Source: Rhodotorula mucilaginosa (taxonomy: Eukaryota > Basidiomycota > Microbotryomycetes > Sporidiobolales > Sporidiobolaceae). Taken from it: a stretch of 64,000 bases of DNA. Under the pieces are notes generated by a model, which made no database searches, was not told the DNA's origin, and worked only from the letters and a program-made list of their open reading frames with translations. Every line of letters starts with the position of its first letter. Positions within the stretch are counted from its first letter, which is position 1. This document shows positions 22,995-34,071 of this stretch, in pieces. The stretch covers positions 62,001 through 126,000 of the forward strand of contig CP137877.1 in assembly GCA_034406715.1 (NCBI GenBank), given 5' to 3'. A program made the position numbers and the translations under genes.

Positions 22995-23717
22995 AGAGCT
23001 AGCTTGATCGAGCAAATTAGAATGGCCGCCGTGGTTTCAACGCAGCCGGTTTCGGCATCGGGGCCAGGCCGCGCGTTAACGCAGCGGTTGCAGTTTCGAC
23101 GCGCGCGGTCATCGCGCGAGAGGGAAATTGCAGGAAAAGTGCGGAGAGCGGACGCATGACGCATGCACGCTCTCGCGACTGCGGAATTCTCTCAACAACC
23201 TCCCGAGCGGGGCGCTCTACTTTCTATGTATAGAGCCACATTCTGCGTCCGCGAATATCCCGTTATCGGTTGCTCCGGAGGGAAGCCGGAGCCTCACTGC
23301 CTTGTAGAAAGTCGGAGAAAGAGTCTGCGCGAGCTGGGAGAAGCCGAAAAACACCGTTCTGGCATCCGGAATGGAGTGGTATCTGTAGTGGCCGATCAAA
23401 GGTATCGACTTGGCGATAAGCCAGCGCTCTCCGAGTCTGTGCGTAGTGTTGAGAGCGTACGCGAGCGGTCCGCTTGTTCTCTCGGTCGAGACGAGTTTGC
23501 CTCTCATCCGGTCGCTTCTTGCTCTGCGACTATACACTCGGACTCGATCGGTCAGCTCTAGAGGGCTATCTTTGAGCGTACTCTACACGCTGCATCAACT
23601 CCCGACCGCTGCGACACCTCGGAACGCCTCATCGTCCCCACCTCCGCGAACTCGCCATCAAACACCCTCCGGTTTCTTCTCGGTTCACTTGGCACGGACA
23701 ACGACCACGAACACGCG
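22995..23717. other. intergenic, 723 bp, right of the transposon
   Basis: Lies between the transposon and the hydrolase gene. The first part has CG-rich words (GCGCGCGG, CGCGCGAG); the last 150 bp, pyrimidine-rich, is the likely promoter and leader of the hydrolase gene. No gene was recognised. Confidence 0.4.
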
Positions 23718-25080
23718 ATGACGAGCACTTCGAGCTGGGCTGGGACTGCGCCTCTCTCGACTCCCGAGCGGCTCACAGTCGGTGGGATCCCGCTCGCCGT
23801 GTACGGCCTTCCGGCTCTCTCGGTGCCCGCTTCGTCCTCGTCCGGACTCGCAGTCCTGTTTCTCCTTCACGGCAGGGGAGAAGATTCCCAAATCGCCTAC
23901 ATCACCCAACTCGCCACCAAATTGGTCGAATCCGCGCGGGACAAACGCGCTCACGTCTCACCCATCGGCGCATCGGCGGGAGCGGCGGCGAAACGCGCCA
24001 AAGATTTGCTCGTCGTCACGTTCGACCAACGTAACCATGGACATCGGCTCGTCGATCCGGAGCGGAACATGAGCTGGATGGAGGCGGGGAGGAGGCGCGC
24101 CAAGGTCCGGCAGGAAAGGGGGATGGCGCCGCACGATCTCGACAACGAGAACCACGCCTTTGACATGTTTGCCATGCAGAGTGAGTCCAGTCAGACGGGA
24201 TACTTTTGTTCAATCGGTGCAGCAGCGGCGTCGGCTGACGCGATGAGACTTTTGACATCCAATGATCGGACTCACAGCTGGCACGGCCCGCGACGTCTCC
24301 TTTCTGATCGACTTTCTCGCGCCTTCCTTGTTCCGCCACGACGAGCGCACCATTACCGACTGGTACTGCGCCGGAATCTCCCTCGGCGGACACGCGACGT
24401 GGCTCGCTCTCGCTCATGGTGCGTGCCCCCCTCTCATTTTTCTACCGAGCCTTTTTTTTCCCCGTGCTGATTGGGGAAGACGGGCATTACAGACCCTCGC
24501 ATCACCCTTGGTGTACCCATTATCGGTTCTCCTTCTACGTTCGAGCTCCTCTCCCATCGCGCGAAGAACCTTCCCGCACCCGCCGGTCCCCTCCCCCTCT
24601 CCGCTCCCTTCTTCCCCCGCTCGCTCCTCACCGCGTTTGACAAACTCGATCCCGCTTCCCCTTCGCTCAGTCTCGATCGGTGGGAAGGGAAACAGATCCT
24701 CGTGTTGAGTGGGGAGGAGGATCAGCTGGTGAATTTCGTGCATGGTAAGAGTGGCGAATTTGTCGAGAGGTTGAAGGCAAAGGTCCGGAGCTGCCACGTC
24801 GAGGCTTGGGTTCAACCCGGAACGTGAGTCTGACTTTCTCTCACTCTCGTACCGTGGACTCGAGATGAAGGAACTGAGTCTTGGACCCCTCTCGCTCTCC
24901 CACTCCTTCTTTATGGGCATGACCCGCTTTTCGCCTTTCGCCCTCGCCCCATCTAGTGGCCACCTCTGCTCGGTCGAGATGATGGACCGCGCCTGCGACT
25001 TTGTTTGGACTCGAGGACTCAACGTCGACACGCGCGCCGCCGGCGGCGTCAAGGCGCAATCTACGGCCGGCAAACTCTGA
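23718..25080 (+). CDS. alpha/beta-hydrolase-fold protein
   Basis: Four exons, 23718-24180, 24278-24418, 24493-24823 and 24957-25080, encode 352 aa with consistent phases. LFLLHGRGEDS is the oxyanion-hole strand (HG motif); DLLVVTFDQRNHGHR is the next strand; WYCAGISLGGHAT carries the nucleophile elbow G-x-S-x-G-G; EEDQLVNF supplies the likely acid region; and GTGHLCSVEMM the late catalytic His. The order fits a serine hydrolase of the fungal prolyl-oligopeptidase-like or esterase branch; no signal peptide was seen, so probably cytosolic. Substrate unknown. It is the last ordinary gene before the Myb-like array. Confidence 0.8.
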
Positions 25081-25506
25081 GTTCGATTCGCTCGTCGCGT
25101 CGATCGGATACTCTCGCAGTCTGATGGAGAAGGGCGGGGACGGTAGCGGCTGGAACATGCCGCCCATTGCAAGGCTGTAGCGGGAAAGGGTCTTACGAGT
25201 CTCACTAGAGATGTTTCTTTTTTTCGTTTCTGTCCTTTCGTCGTTTCCGGGCTTCCGTTTCCTCTCGATTGCATTTCGTCTCGAGAGGAAAGAGACTGCG
25301 TGCGTAGAACCCGGAAGTAGCTCCTCGCTATAGCTTTGAGGTTGAAGAAGAGGAGACGGTTCCGACGTTCTGTCGCTCCTCCTCAGGCTTCTCTCGCTCC
25401 TGCAACTCGCTTGCAAAGGCTGCAACTCGTTTGCAAAGGCACTAGCTCTGCCTACGCTCCACTTTACCGGCCTCTGCTGCCCGCTCTCGCTCTTACGGGC
25501 AGCTCC
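25081..25506. promoter_or_regulatory. upstream region of array gene C1
   Basis: 426 bp. It contains CGCTATAGC at about 25328 and a perfect-spacing tandem 20-mer, TGCAACTCGCTTGCAAAGGC at 25401-25420 and again at 25421-25440 with one change. Confidence 0.5.
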
Positions 25507-26867
25507 ATGCCTCGCCTGGAGGCATCCGACGCGCCGAATGCTGAAACGCGAGAGAATGCATCAGCCTCTACCTCACCGCCGGCACCGTCGCCCGTGCGCT
25601 TGATAGGACCACTCGTGCAGACAAGAACAACGGCCACGGCTGCAGCGTCAGGTGCGGCTCGCTGCTCGTGTGCCGTCGTGTCCGCGTGAACCTCAGTTCT
25701 TTCAACATCTCCCCTGACCTTTGTCGAGGTCTTCTTCAAGCAGGTGCAGGTGCAGGTGCAGGTGCAGACAGCAGCAATAGCCGGCCGATTCCGATACCGC
25801 AAGCGCCTACGGGACGGCTGCGGACTTCTGCCCTCGCCGAACTCGTTGCGCCCACCCCTCCTCGTCGTTGGACAGCCATTGGCAGCGCAAAAGCCAAGTC
25901 CAGGTCGCTCGACGCGACTCACGGCCAGATCGCAAAGTCTTCTGTTGCTGGCGATGCTACGGAAACCGAGGCACCGACGTTCACGCGCGGCGACGAACGG
26001 GCCTCGAAGAAGCGCAAACTGGACCTTCAAGCGGACACGCTCCGCGCTCAGAACTCCGCTATCGAGCAAGATGCCTCTACCAAACCGACAGCTACAGACC
26101 TTCGGCAAGCAGCTCGCGAAACCTCGGGTCAAATCAATGCGCAGAAACGTACGTAAAAGGGCGAAAGACGGCACGGGATTTTCCCTCCGGCGACAACTGA
26201 TGAGGTCCGGCCACCTTTGCACAGCCTACGACTTTACGCTTGCAGAAGATGCTCTGCTTCTCGCCCTTTACGATCAAGCCTGTGACGCGTCTGCTCAATC
26301 TCCCAGCTTCACCGTCAACAGCGAACCTCCCGCTCTGAACTGGAAGGAGCTCGCCCGCGATCATTTCAGTCATCCGAACCGCTCGCAAAAGAAGCTTGCC
26401 AACAGCATTCTGCCAGAGCGCTTGGATCACTTGAAGGGACGGAGGTGGTGGCTCGCTGAGAGGGCGAGAGCCTATGCCATGTTGGAGGAATCGGTCGCTG
26501 CTGCTCGCGAACGGCTTTCAGCTGCCGGAGCTTCTGCATCAGAGGTGGGCACGAACCAACAGGTACGCCTTATTCCCATCCGACGCCTGAATTGATGGAG
26601 GAGAGTGACGTGCCCCCAACTCGCGAGCAGGAGACCTCCTTGCCTCGCGAGACGGTCTCGCCATCGCCGAAGCCTGCGATTGCAACCTCGGCAGATCCTA
26701 CCGATTCCTCGATGACTACGACGCTGCTCTCGACGCACCAAATTGCTATCCAGCCTCTCGACCCGTCAAGCATGATCGACTATTGCGAGGAGATGAAAGC
26801 TATCGCCGCGCGCTTGAAAAGCAGGAACATGAAGAAGCGCTCGAACTCTGCTGCCGGCGAAGAGTAG
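25507..26867 (+). CDS. array gene C1: Myb/SANT-like protein
   Basis: Exons 25507-25651, 25741-26148, 26225-26562 and 26631-26867 encode 375 aa. The start, all three junction phases (1, 1, 0) and the stop match paralogue C2. Exon 3 holds the best domain: YDFTLAEDALLLALYDQ, then LNWKELARDHF, then ERLDHLKGRRWWLAERARA, a three-helix Myb/SANT-like or trihelix-like layout with F/W core residues. Exon 2 is Ala/Gly-rich, then basic with RASKKRKLDL (possible nuclear signal). The C-terminal exon ends LLSTHQIAIQPLDP..MKAIAARLKS. Likely nuclear DNA-binding protein; target unknown. I cannot place it in a named family. Confidence 0.68.
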
Positions 26868-27236
26868 CGCACGCTGGAGGACAACACGCTTGAGCTTGAC
26901 GGTAATGCTTGATCATGTGTAGAATGTCGTCTCTTCTTATCCCGCTTTGCTATGCACATGCAGTGTTGTCGTTTCGTCGGTTCCAGAGCGATCCGCTCCT
27001 CGCAGGAAGCTGATCGAGCCTTTTCTCTTGTTCTCGCTTGTGTCTAGCTCGGATGCGATCTTTGCTCGCTCCGATTGCATCAACCGAGCTTTCGACTCGT
27101 CGCTGCAGTCTCCAAGCCTGGGCAGAAAAGGCGTCTGGTTCTGCTTCTTCTCTTTCTCCGACCTCGACTTTCAGACTTGCGACTAGTCTCCGTCGTGAGC
27201 AGCAGAGACTTGCTTTGGCGCATTCTACTCGATCTC
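26868..27236. other. C1-C2 spacer
   Basis: 369 bp. The first part resembles the 3' flank of C2 (ACGCTGG, GCTTGA, ATGCAGTGTTGT words in the same order at 28630-28735), so the 3' flank was duplicated with the gene. Confidence 0.5.
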
Positions 27237-28628
27237 ATGAGCAGGTCATTCCAGCTCCCTCCGAAGGCACAAGTCGGCGCGCACCCTGCTGGAGATGACA
27301 CCGCATCGGCATCGGCGTCGACCTCGACGCATGTCACGCCGCTGATGCGCCTCATAGGATCAGCAGCGATGCCTGATCCGTCCCTGATACGCTTGGCCGG
27401 GCCACTCGTGCAGGCGGGAATACCGACTTCCGTCGCAGCGCCAGGTCCGTCCGTCCGTCTCGCGTGCACGGTTCGGTCGACATCTCTCTGACTTTCCATC
27501 TGCGCGAAAGCTACTGTCGACAAGCGGTCATCACCGAATTTGACTGTATCTCCAAGACCGTCCACCTCCGCTGGACCAGAGCCGTCATTGGCACTTTCAG
27601 CAGCGCGTGGTGACGGCCCGAAACGGCGCAAAATCAAGTTGGTGTACGACTTGATCGCCAAGGCTAGCTTGAGCAGGATCCCACTCGTGAAAGAGAAGCA
27701 GCAGGTCGTAAAGCCAGCTGCTTCGACAGACAAGGGGGCAACGAAGCCTTCCCCGAAAGAGTCAAGCGACGACGGCCAGGTGCCGAATCCAAACAAACGG
27801 CGCCGGACCAACCCGCAACCCGCTCAGAGTGTCGCTGAAGGAGAAGACCGCAGCAACGAGTCCAGCGCAGTGACAGCTACTCGGCCGAAAGATCCCGCAA
27901 CTGCGCGCGGCGAGAAGAAAGGTGCGTAGTGGATCATGACAGTCGAGGATTCGCCTCTCGGGAACTGATTCAAACCGTATCCAATTGCACAGCCTACGAG
28001 TCCGCTCCTGCCGATGCTGCTCGACTCCTCGCAGTGTCAAATCAAGCTTGCGCTGCATCTGCGGACCCTTCGAGCTCGACCGGCGACAACGCCACTGTTT
28101 CCCTCGACTCGCCCGAAATCGCTCACGATCGTTTCCGACAAGCAAACAGTCTTCAAAATGGGCTGACCGATGTCGAATTGCAAGAGCGCTTGAATCATCT
28201 GAAGGGGCGCAGGCTCTGGGTAGCCAAACGGGCGAAATCGCACGCCGAGCTCGATGAATCGACAGCGGCGGCGCGCGCGGGGCGTGAGAAGGACGGAGCT
28301 TCGGCAGCACTGGAGGGTACAGACGAACAGGTGCGTCACATCCAAGGCCAAGTCTTGACCCAGCGGGGTAGTGACGCATCCGCATTGCGAGCAGAAAATC
28401 CTGCCTCCGGAGACGCTGCCGCCACCGTCAAAGCCGGCGATTACACTCTCCGCAGAAGCTACCGCCGAGTCTGCAACGACCATGCTGCTCTCGACGCACC
28501 AGATTGCTGTCCAGCCTCTCGACCCGAAGTGCGTGATCAACTCTTGCGAACAGATGAATGCCATCGCCGCGCGCTTGACGAGCAGTAAGAAGAAGAAGCG
28601 CCCAATCTCTACTGTCGAGGAGCAGTAG
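27237..28628 (+). CDS. array gene C2: paralogue of C1
   Basis: Exons 27237-27444, 27511-27921, 27993-28330 and 28395-28628 encode 396 aa. Exon 3 is exactly 338 nt in both C1 and C2. Exon 1 shares the R-L-x-G-P-L-V-Q segment with C1. Exon 2 is divergent and basic (DGPKRRKIKLVYDLIAKASL, NPNKRRRTN). In exon 3 the first helix has decayed relative to C1 (YESAPADAARLLAVSNQ instead of YDFTLAEDALLLALYDQ), while the last helix LQERLNHLKGRRLWVAKRAK is kept. Exon 4 is closely similar (LLSTHQIAVQPLDP..MNAIAARLTS, then a poly-Lys tail). A tandem duplicate under fast divergence; DNA binding by the changed module is uncertain. Confidence 0.66.
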
Positions 28629-29279
28629 CGCCACGCTGGGGTACAATACGCTGATGACAGTAGTGCTTGAGCATGGGTAGAGTGTTGTCCTGTCATCGTC
28701 TTTTCGCTATGCAAGATGCAGTGTTGTTTTCCGAACGGATCCAAGAGTTCGGTCGAGTACGGCAATTGCAAAAGTCCGTTCTCCCTCGCAGCGCAGCTCT
28801 CACAAGTAAGCGCATGTTTTGTATGCCCAGCTCCGATAAAAGCCACTCTACCTGGTGCAGCTATTCGGCCTTTGCAGCTGGTGCACTTCCCGCGCCGCCG
28901 CGCTAGGCAAAAGAAGTGGCGGGTGGACACTCGGTGATGGTACTTGAGCTTCTATATATATTCAAGTAGCTCACGGTGCCTAAAGTAAGCTCGCCCGAGC
29001 CGTCCCGGATAACAAGTCCGAGCGAGAGAGAGTGACCGCTTCCTTTCTTCTTCGGGTTCTCTTGCTCGCCTCTCACTCTTTCCTCCTCTCCGTACCACTC
29101 GGAAAGGACTCGAGAGCTCGTTTCCAGACTGTAGGTTCATCAGATTCTCACGCTTGCGCTTGCTCAGACTCGACCGAGCCTCGTCAAACTCACTGACAGG
29201 GCTTGTCGCGCTCTTATCCCTTTGCAGCACCACAACTCGCTCTACTGCTTTCCCGACAGCTCGCAAGCAAGAGCACGCC
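28629..29279. other. C2-D1 spacer, 651 bp
   Basis: Contains a TATATATATTCAAG stretch near 28954 and pyrimidine-rich sequence up to the D1 start. No gene was recognised. The D1-proximal 200 bp resembles the D2 upstream region (a TGTAGGTTCATCAGATTCTCACGC-like segment at both). Confidence 0.4.
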
Positions 29280-30093
29280 ATGAGCAATATTAGCACGGCG
29301 GGATCCGACTCGGAGGTTAACGACTCCGGTGCGTTCTGGTCCGACTTGGTTCTACTTGCTGGGCGGTGGCGCATACCACCGCGTACCATACTCGGACGAC
29401 CTCGGACTGACTTGGAGACACTTGTCGGACATACCAGATGTCGAGATCGTCAGTCAGTCGAAACCGAGAAGCGTAAGCGGAGCGAGGTGGACCGAAGCGG
29501 AAGAAAAAGCTCTGGTCGGGCTGGCGAAGAACCGCGACTTGGACTGGCAAGAACGCGCTGAGGGCCTCGGCAAGCTCGGATACGGGTTGAGGACCGCGCG
29601 TGCGCTGCAGGACCGCTTCCGACTCATTCAAGCTCGCGAATCGGACGACGAGGACCAGGATGGGGAAGGACAGAACGCTCGTAACCAGGCGGTCCAGAAG
29701 CACAGTGAGTGCATTTACAAGCTGATTCAGTTGGATCTCAGAGCGTGAGGGCTAAAGCAGTCGACTTTGTCTTCCATAGAGGGAAGGCGCGGCCGGAAGA
29801 GTCGTCCCTTCACCGCCAGCGAGGACGGCGCTCTGCTCGCCATCTTCAACTCGGTCGCCGAGCACGCCGCCGCGCACCGCTACGCGAAGCAGTGCATGGA
29901 CTGGCCTCAGATCAAGGACACGCTTGATGAGGTCGCAGAATCGGAAGGGGAGGGGGAGGCGCACAGCAAGGCGCAGCTTCAGGCGAGGCTCGGGCAGTTG
30001 AAGAAGGAGAAGAAGCGGTTCAAGGAGCGGATCGAGCTCTGGAAGGAGAGTGGGGAGAGCCAGGAGCAGATGAGGGAGAAGCTGGGCTTGTAA
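29280..30093 (+). CDS. array gene D1: two-module Myb-like protein
   Basis: Exons 29280-29328, 29438-29704 and 29780-30093 encode 209 aa, both introns in phase 1. Exon 2 encodes a Myb/SANT-like module beginning ARWTEAEEKALVGLAKNRDL and ending LQDRFRLIQ (W..E-E..L, then a recognition-helix-like ARALQDRF). Exon 3 encodes a second, longer module: SRPFTASEDGALLAIFNSV, CMDWPQIKDTLDEV, then a charged helix LQARLGQLKKEKKRFKERIE. The second module has the same plan as exon 3 of C1/C2, linking families C and D. Probably a small nuclear DNA-binding protein. Confidence 0.68.
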
Positions 30094-30882
30094 GCAGCGA
30101 ACTGGCAGCAGGAGGCGTCGAGGAAGAAGAAGAACGGTGGCAATGCGCTTGATGGCGGGTGCTTCTCGGGGTTGACGGGCTTGTTCTCGGTTCTCAAACT
30201 CTCTCTTGATTTTGTTTGCTGTTGTACTGCATGGTAATGCTTCTTCCTGTACGTACGCGCAGCCGAAGGCGAGCGACAGCACTTTGGGAAGGCCGAAAAA
30301 GATTCATCGTCGGTGTTGAAGTGGATGGATGCTCTCTTCCAGTCAGTCACAGCATTTGGTCGGCTGCTTGGCACGCTGTGTGCTCGACTGCGGCTAATGC
30401 AAGCAGAGCAAGCAACTTCTTGCTCTCCGTTGTCGATATGGACGAGCAGAGTACCCGAGAAAACCCAAATAGATCCGCCGCTTTCAGCTCGTGCGCTTTC
30501 CGTGCCAAGCTAGAACAATAGCCAGTGAGCGCAGCGACTCTTCCCTCTTCCAATTCACTGTATGCCGCGCTATACTAGCCCCTGAAAAGTGTGCCAAAGG
30601 TGTTGCGAGCGGATGACGAGGCGAGCGGTGCCGCCGCTTCCCCTTTCTCCTCTCGCTCTTCCTTCTCTCGTCGCACACAGCTCTCGCGTCTCTCTCGCGC
30701 TCGCAGTGCTCTTTCAAGCCCTTTATCAGACTGTAGGTCTCTCAAACTCTCACGCTAGCCCTTCCCCACGCTCGACCGAGCCCGTGCAAGCCCGTTGACG
30801 TGCGTCCCCTCCTTTGCCTTTCCTTGCAGCAGTTACACCCTCAACCGCCTCGGACGCAACTGCTTCCACCACGGACACAACT
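30094..30882. other. D1-D2 spacer, 789 bp
   Basis: The 3' flank of D1 (about 30180-30420) is related to that of D2 (31970-32215): a GTACTGCATG..TAATGCTTC..CTGTAC block followed by GGCCGAAGGCGAGC. The remainder is pyrimidine-rich promoter sequence of D2. Confidence 0.5.
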
Positions 30883-31884
30883 ATGAGCGACGCTCGCAGG
30901 TCTTCCAAGCGGGCCCATCCCGAGAGTGACGAGGAAGACAGCGATACCGGTACGTTCTTGCCTCGATCCCGATCACTTCTCGTCAACTTGTCTATTTCAC
31001 GGTGTTCCAACACCCGGACGAGCTCGGACTGATGCGGACCCGCTTACTTGAGGTTATAGAAATCGAGATCGTCCAGCCCAAGAAGCAGCCTGGTGCGCGG
31101 CAGATGTGGACCCTCGCGGAGGACAAGGCACTTTCGGCGCTCATGGAAGACAAGGAGCTGGACATGGACGACCGCGCCGACGCTATGGCTGCTCAGGGCT
31201 TCGTACAACGGTCGGGGCATGCCTTGGGGCAACGATGGTCCAAAATCAAACGTCGCAAGCTCACACCAGAGCAGGAGAAGAAGATCGAGGCCAAGGAGCG
31301 CAAGGCGGCCGCGAAAAAGGCCAAGAAGAACAGTGGTGAGTAGGCCATGGTCCTCCCTTCGCCCATTCTTGACTTTTGCATGTGGCTGACAGCCATGTAT
31401 CTTGTGTGTACCAGAGAAGGAGAAGAAGGTGGCGGCCAAAGAGCGCGACGCGGCCAAGGACAAGGCGAAGAAGAACAGTGGTGAGTCGGCTGTAGTCCTT
31501 GGTTGGCCCATTCTTGGCTTCTGAATGTGGCCAACAGCCCTGTATCTCATGTATACAGGTCCGGCGAACGGCAACAAGGACGCTACGAGTCCTTTCACTC
31601 TCGAGGAGGAAGGCGCTCTCGTCGCCATCCACAACAACGTCGTCGAGAAGGCCTCGCAGAGTCCGTACGGCAAGCCGGACTACGACTGGGACAAGATCGA
31701 GGTCGCGATGGCCGAGATGGCGGCGGAAACGGGGAAGGGCAGCCCTCGCTCGAAGGAAGTCCTCCAGCGCGAGATGGCCCGCCTCGTGGGGAGGAAGGTC
31801 GAACTCGGTCGAGCGCAGGAGCGCTTGAAGCAGGTCGAAAAGAAGGCGGAGGACAAGGACTTGATGAAGAAGCTTGGCATCTAG
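30883..31884 (+). CDS. array gene D2: Myb-like protein with a duplicated linker exon
   Basis: Exons 30883-30949, 31060-31335, 31415-31480 and 31559-31884 encode 244 aa, all introns in phase 1. Exon 2 starts with the first module (ARQMWTLAEDKALSALMEDK..GHALGQRWSKIKRRKL) and ends with a Lys/Glu/Ala helix AKERKAAAKKAKKNS. Exon 3 (66 nt) repeats that helix as AKERDAAKDKAKKNS, and the introns after exons 2 and 3 are themselves related. Exon 4 holds the second module: SPFTLEEEGALVAIHNNVV, YDWDKIEVAMAEM, LQREMARLVGRKVELGRAQE. Same layout as D1. Likely nuclear. Confidence 0.7.
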
Positions 31885-32885
31885 GAGACGCAATGCGAGC
31901 TTGGCGGGAGGGTGCAGGATGGGAAGAGGAGCAGTTGGCGGGCTTGCATGGCTTGGGGGCTTTCGGGCGATGATCGACGGGCTTGTTCTCGGATTCCTTA
32001 CTCTCTCATTTGTCTCTGTTGTGGTACTGCATGTGTAATGCTTCTCCCTGTACGAGCGGGAGCGGCCGAAGGCGAGCAACATCATCTTCACTTGGGAAGG
32101 CCGGAAAAGCTCCGCCAATGCGAGAAGTCGAGCGTTTTCTCTCGGGCGGCTTCGGGGCACTTGATTGTCTGCAGGGCACTGTGCGCTCAACCACGGCTTA
32201 ATCAGAAGCAGGAATGGGATCTCTAGGGAAGTGGGACGACCTTGGGCCTCGATCGCCGACGGAGTGGGCATGCGGCAAGGGGGGAGGAGCGAATGCTAGT
32301 CGGCGGCGACGCCAACACTTTTAGATCGACCGACATGTTCTCCTTCTCTGATCTCGTACTCTCTCATGTCAGGTTCTTGTTGTACTGCATTGTAACGGCT
32401 TTCTTGTATACAGGTCGAGCGGGGGGCGAGGATTCCGAAACAAGGGCCTCTTCTGAAAGCCACCTGGGACGAGGAATCCAATCTATTATTTCTTTCTTGC
32501 TGTCCTGATCTGTGGCAAAAGGCTCTGATACTGGTTTGGAGCTACACTATCCCCGAGTAGGAGAAGGCTGGGGCAGTGTCTGCAAGACTGTAGCGAGGCG
32601 GTCGAGACAGCTCTGCAGCGGGCGTCGTCCGGAAAGGAATCTGAAGCGAGGTACGGCCCGGATGGCGGATTTTCTTCCCCGCGACAAGAGTACACTACGA
32701 CACAGTCCTTTCGAGACTGGCCCGGCTCCATCCCGAGGCTGTAAGTGCTTGAACAGCTCACCGAGGCTTCCGCAGAGATGGCCTTCTCTGCCGCCGAGAA
32801 GGAGGAGTTGCGCCTCCCCTCGAGCACTCGGCACGGGACCGCCTCGTCACCGCGCCGGAAGTTGACCAGCTCTAGACTCGCAAAG
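31885..32885. other. D2 to IRC22 spacer, 1.0 kb, with a D-family relic
   Basis: Begins with the D2 3' flank, continues with a third diverged copy of that flank (separate entry) and ends with the promoter/leader of the IRC22-like gene. No intact gene was seen. Confidence 0.5.
32236..32460 (+). pseudogene. relic of a third D-family gene (3' flank only)
   Basis: CTCGTACTCTCTCATGTC, then TTGTTGTACTGCATTGTAA and CTTGTATACAGGTCGAGCGG follow the same order as the flanks of D1 and D2. No coding module is left. Seen by eye; an alignment would decide. Confidence 0.45.
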
Positions 32886-34071
32886 ATGCTGCTCAAGTCG
32901 TTCCTAGGTGCGTTCGGAACAGTCACCCGCTCCTGACCCCCTCGGACTGACCCGCCCACATCCCGCCAGTCCCGCTCGCGGCGTTGCTGCTCTCGTCCTC
33001 GACGACGACGTCGGTCCTCGCCCGCCCAACTGCGAGCCCGACGCCCGACGTCGAAGCGCACATCAAGTTCCCAGACTCGAACCCCTTTGGACGTGCGTCT
33101 CCCTCCCGCTTTCCCCGGTCTCGTCTCGACGTGGTGCTGACTTCGGAGAGAGCGCCCCGCAGGTGTGACGAACGGCAACTCGAACAACTTGCTGCATGTC
33201 CGCGTGCAGAACCATGCCGATCACCCGATCACCATCTTGCGCGTGAGGGGTCAGTTCAGGGAAGCGACCGGCAAGGAGAGACCCCTCCGAGAGGTGCGTC
33301 AACGCCCTTGCTTCCTCCCTCCCTCCCTCCTTAAGCCCCGCGTTGACCGCGACACACGCATAGACCACGACGATGCGACTCGGCATGCCCGTCTCTCCGA
33401 AATCGAAATCGCCGTTGATCCCGTACCGCTTCCACTCGGAGAACAAGATCGGTGACGTCGGCCTCCGCGTCTGGGTCGACTACAACGATGCCGTAAGACA
33501 GGTAGTATTCCCTTGCTTCTGGGATACATTCCGTGGCTGACTTTGTTGGTGCCCTCCCCCGCAGAACAACAACTTGCACTCGGTATTGGGTTACGACTCG
33601 ACCGTCACGGTCGGTGAACCCAAGTCGTCGTGGTTCGACCTCGAGCTGTGAGTTTCCCTGCGCTCTTTTATCCCGGTGCCTCTCTTCTGCGTGTCCACGT
33701 TGGCTGATCTAAACATGTCGACGCCCAGCCTGTTCCTCTACGTCCTCCTCGGCGGTCTCTTTGCCGGCGTCGCCTACTTTGTCTACACCACCTACTTTGA
33801 CCCCTCCCTCTCGCTCTCCCCCTCCTCTTCCAAGAGCGGCAAGAAGGCTTCATCCGCGTCCGGATCTGGCCGCCCGAGCGCCGTGACTGCCAAGTCGTCG
33901 TCGATCGTCGACAACGTCACGGGCGAGAAGAGCAAGGTCGATGAGAGTTGGGTGCCGGAACATCACCTCCGTACGAGGGGCAAGAAGGGCCCTGGAGGGT
34001 ACGCGAGCGCGGGCGCGACGAGTGGAGAGGAGAGTGAGGGTGGGAGGGGGAAGAAGGGGAGGAGGCAGTGA
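32886..34071 (+). CDS. IRC22: IRC22 / TRAP-alpha-like ER membrane protein
   Basis: Six exons, 32886-32907, 32970-33092, 33163-33293, 33364-33492, 33565-33647 and 33729-34071, encode 276 aa. The N-terminal MLLKSFLVPLAALLLSSSTT is a signal peptide, with likely cleavage after VLA. The lumenal beta domain has LLHVRVQNHADHPITILRVRG, IPYRFHSENKIGDVGLRVWV and STVTVGEPKSSWFD. One membrane span (LFLYVLLGGLFAGVAYFVY) precedes a Lys/Ser-rich cytosolic tail. This is the plan of translocon-associated protein subunit alpha and yeast Irc22, which sit at the ER membrane. A single-copy gene unrelated to its neighbours, lying between array families D and A on the same strand. Confidence 0.85.

Noticed and set aside
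23003-23560. Possible gene right of the transposon (open frame of about 130 codons)
   Set aside because: No splice-compatible continuation, no domain and poor composition for coding; treated as spacer.
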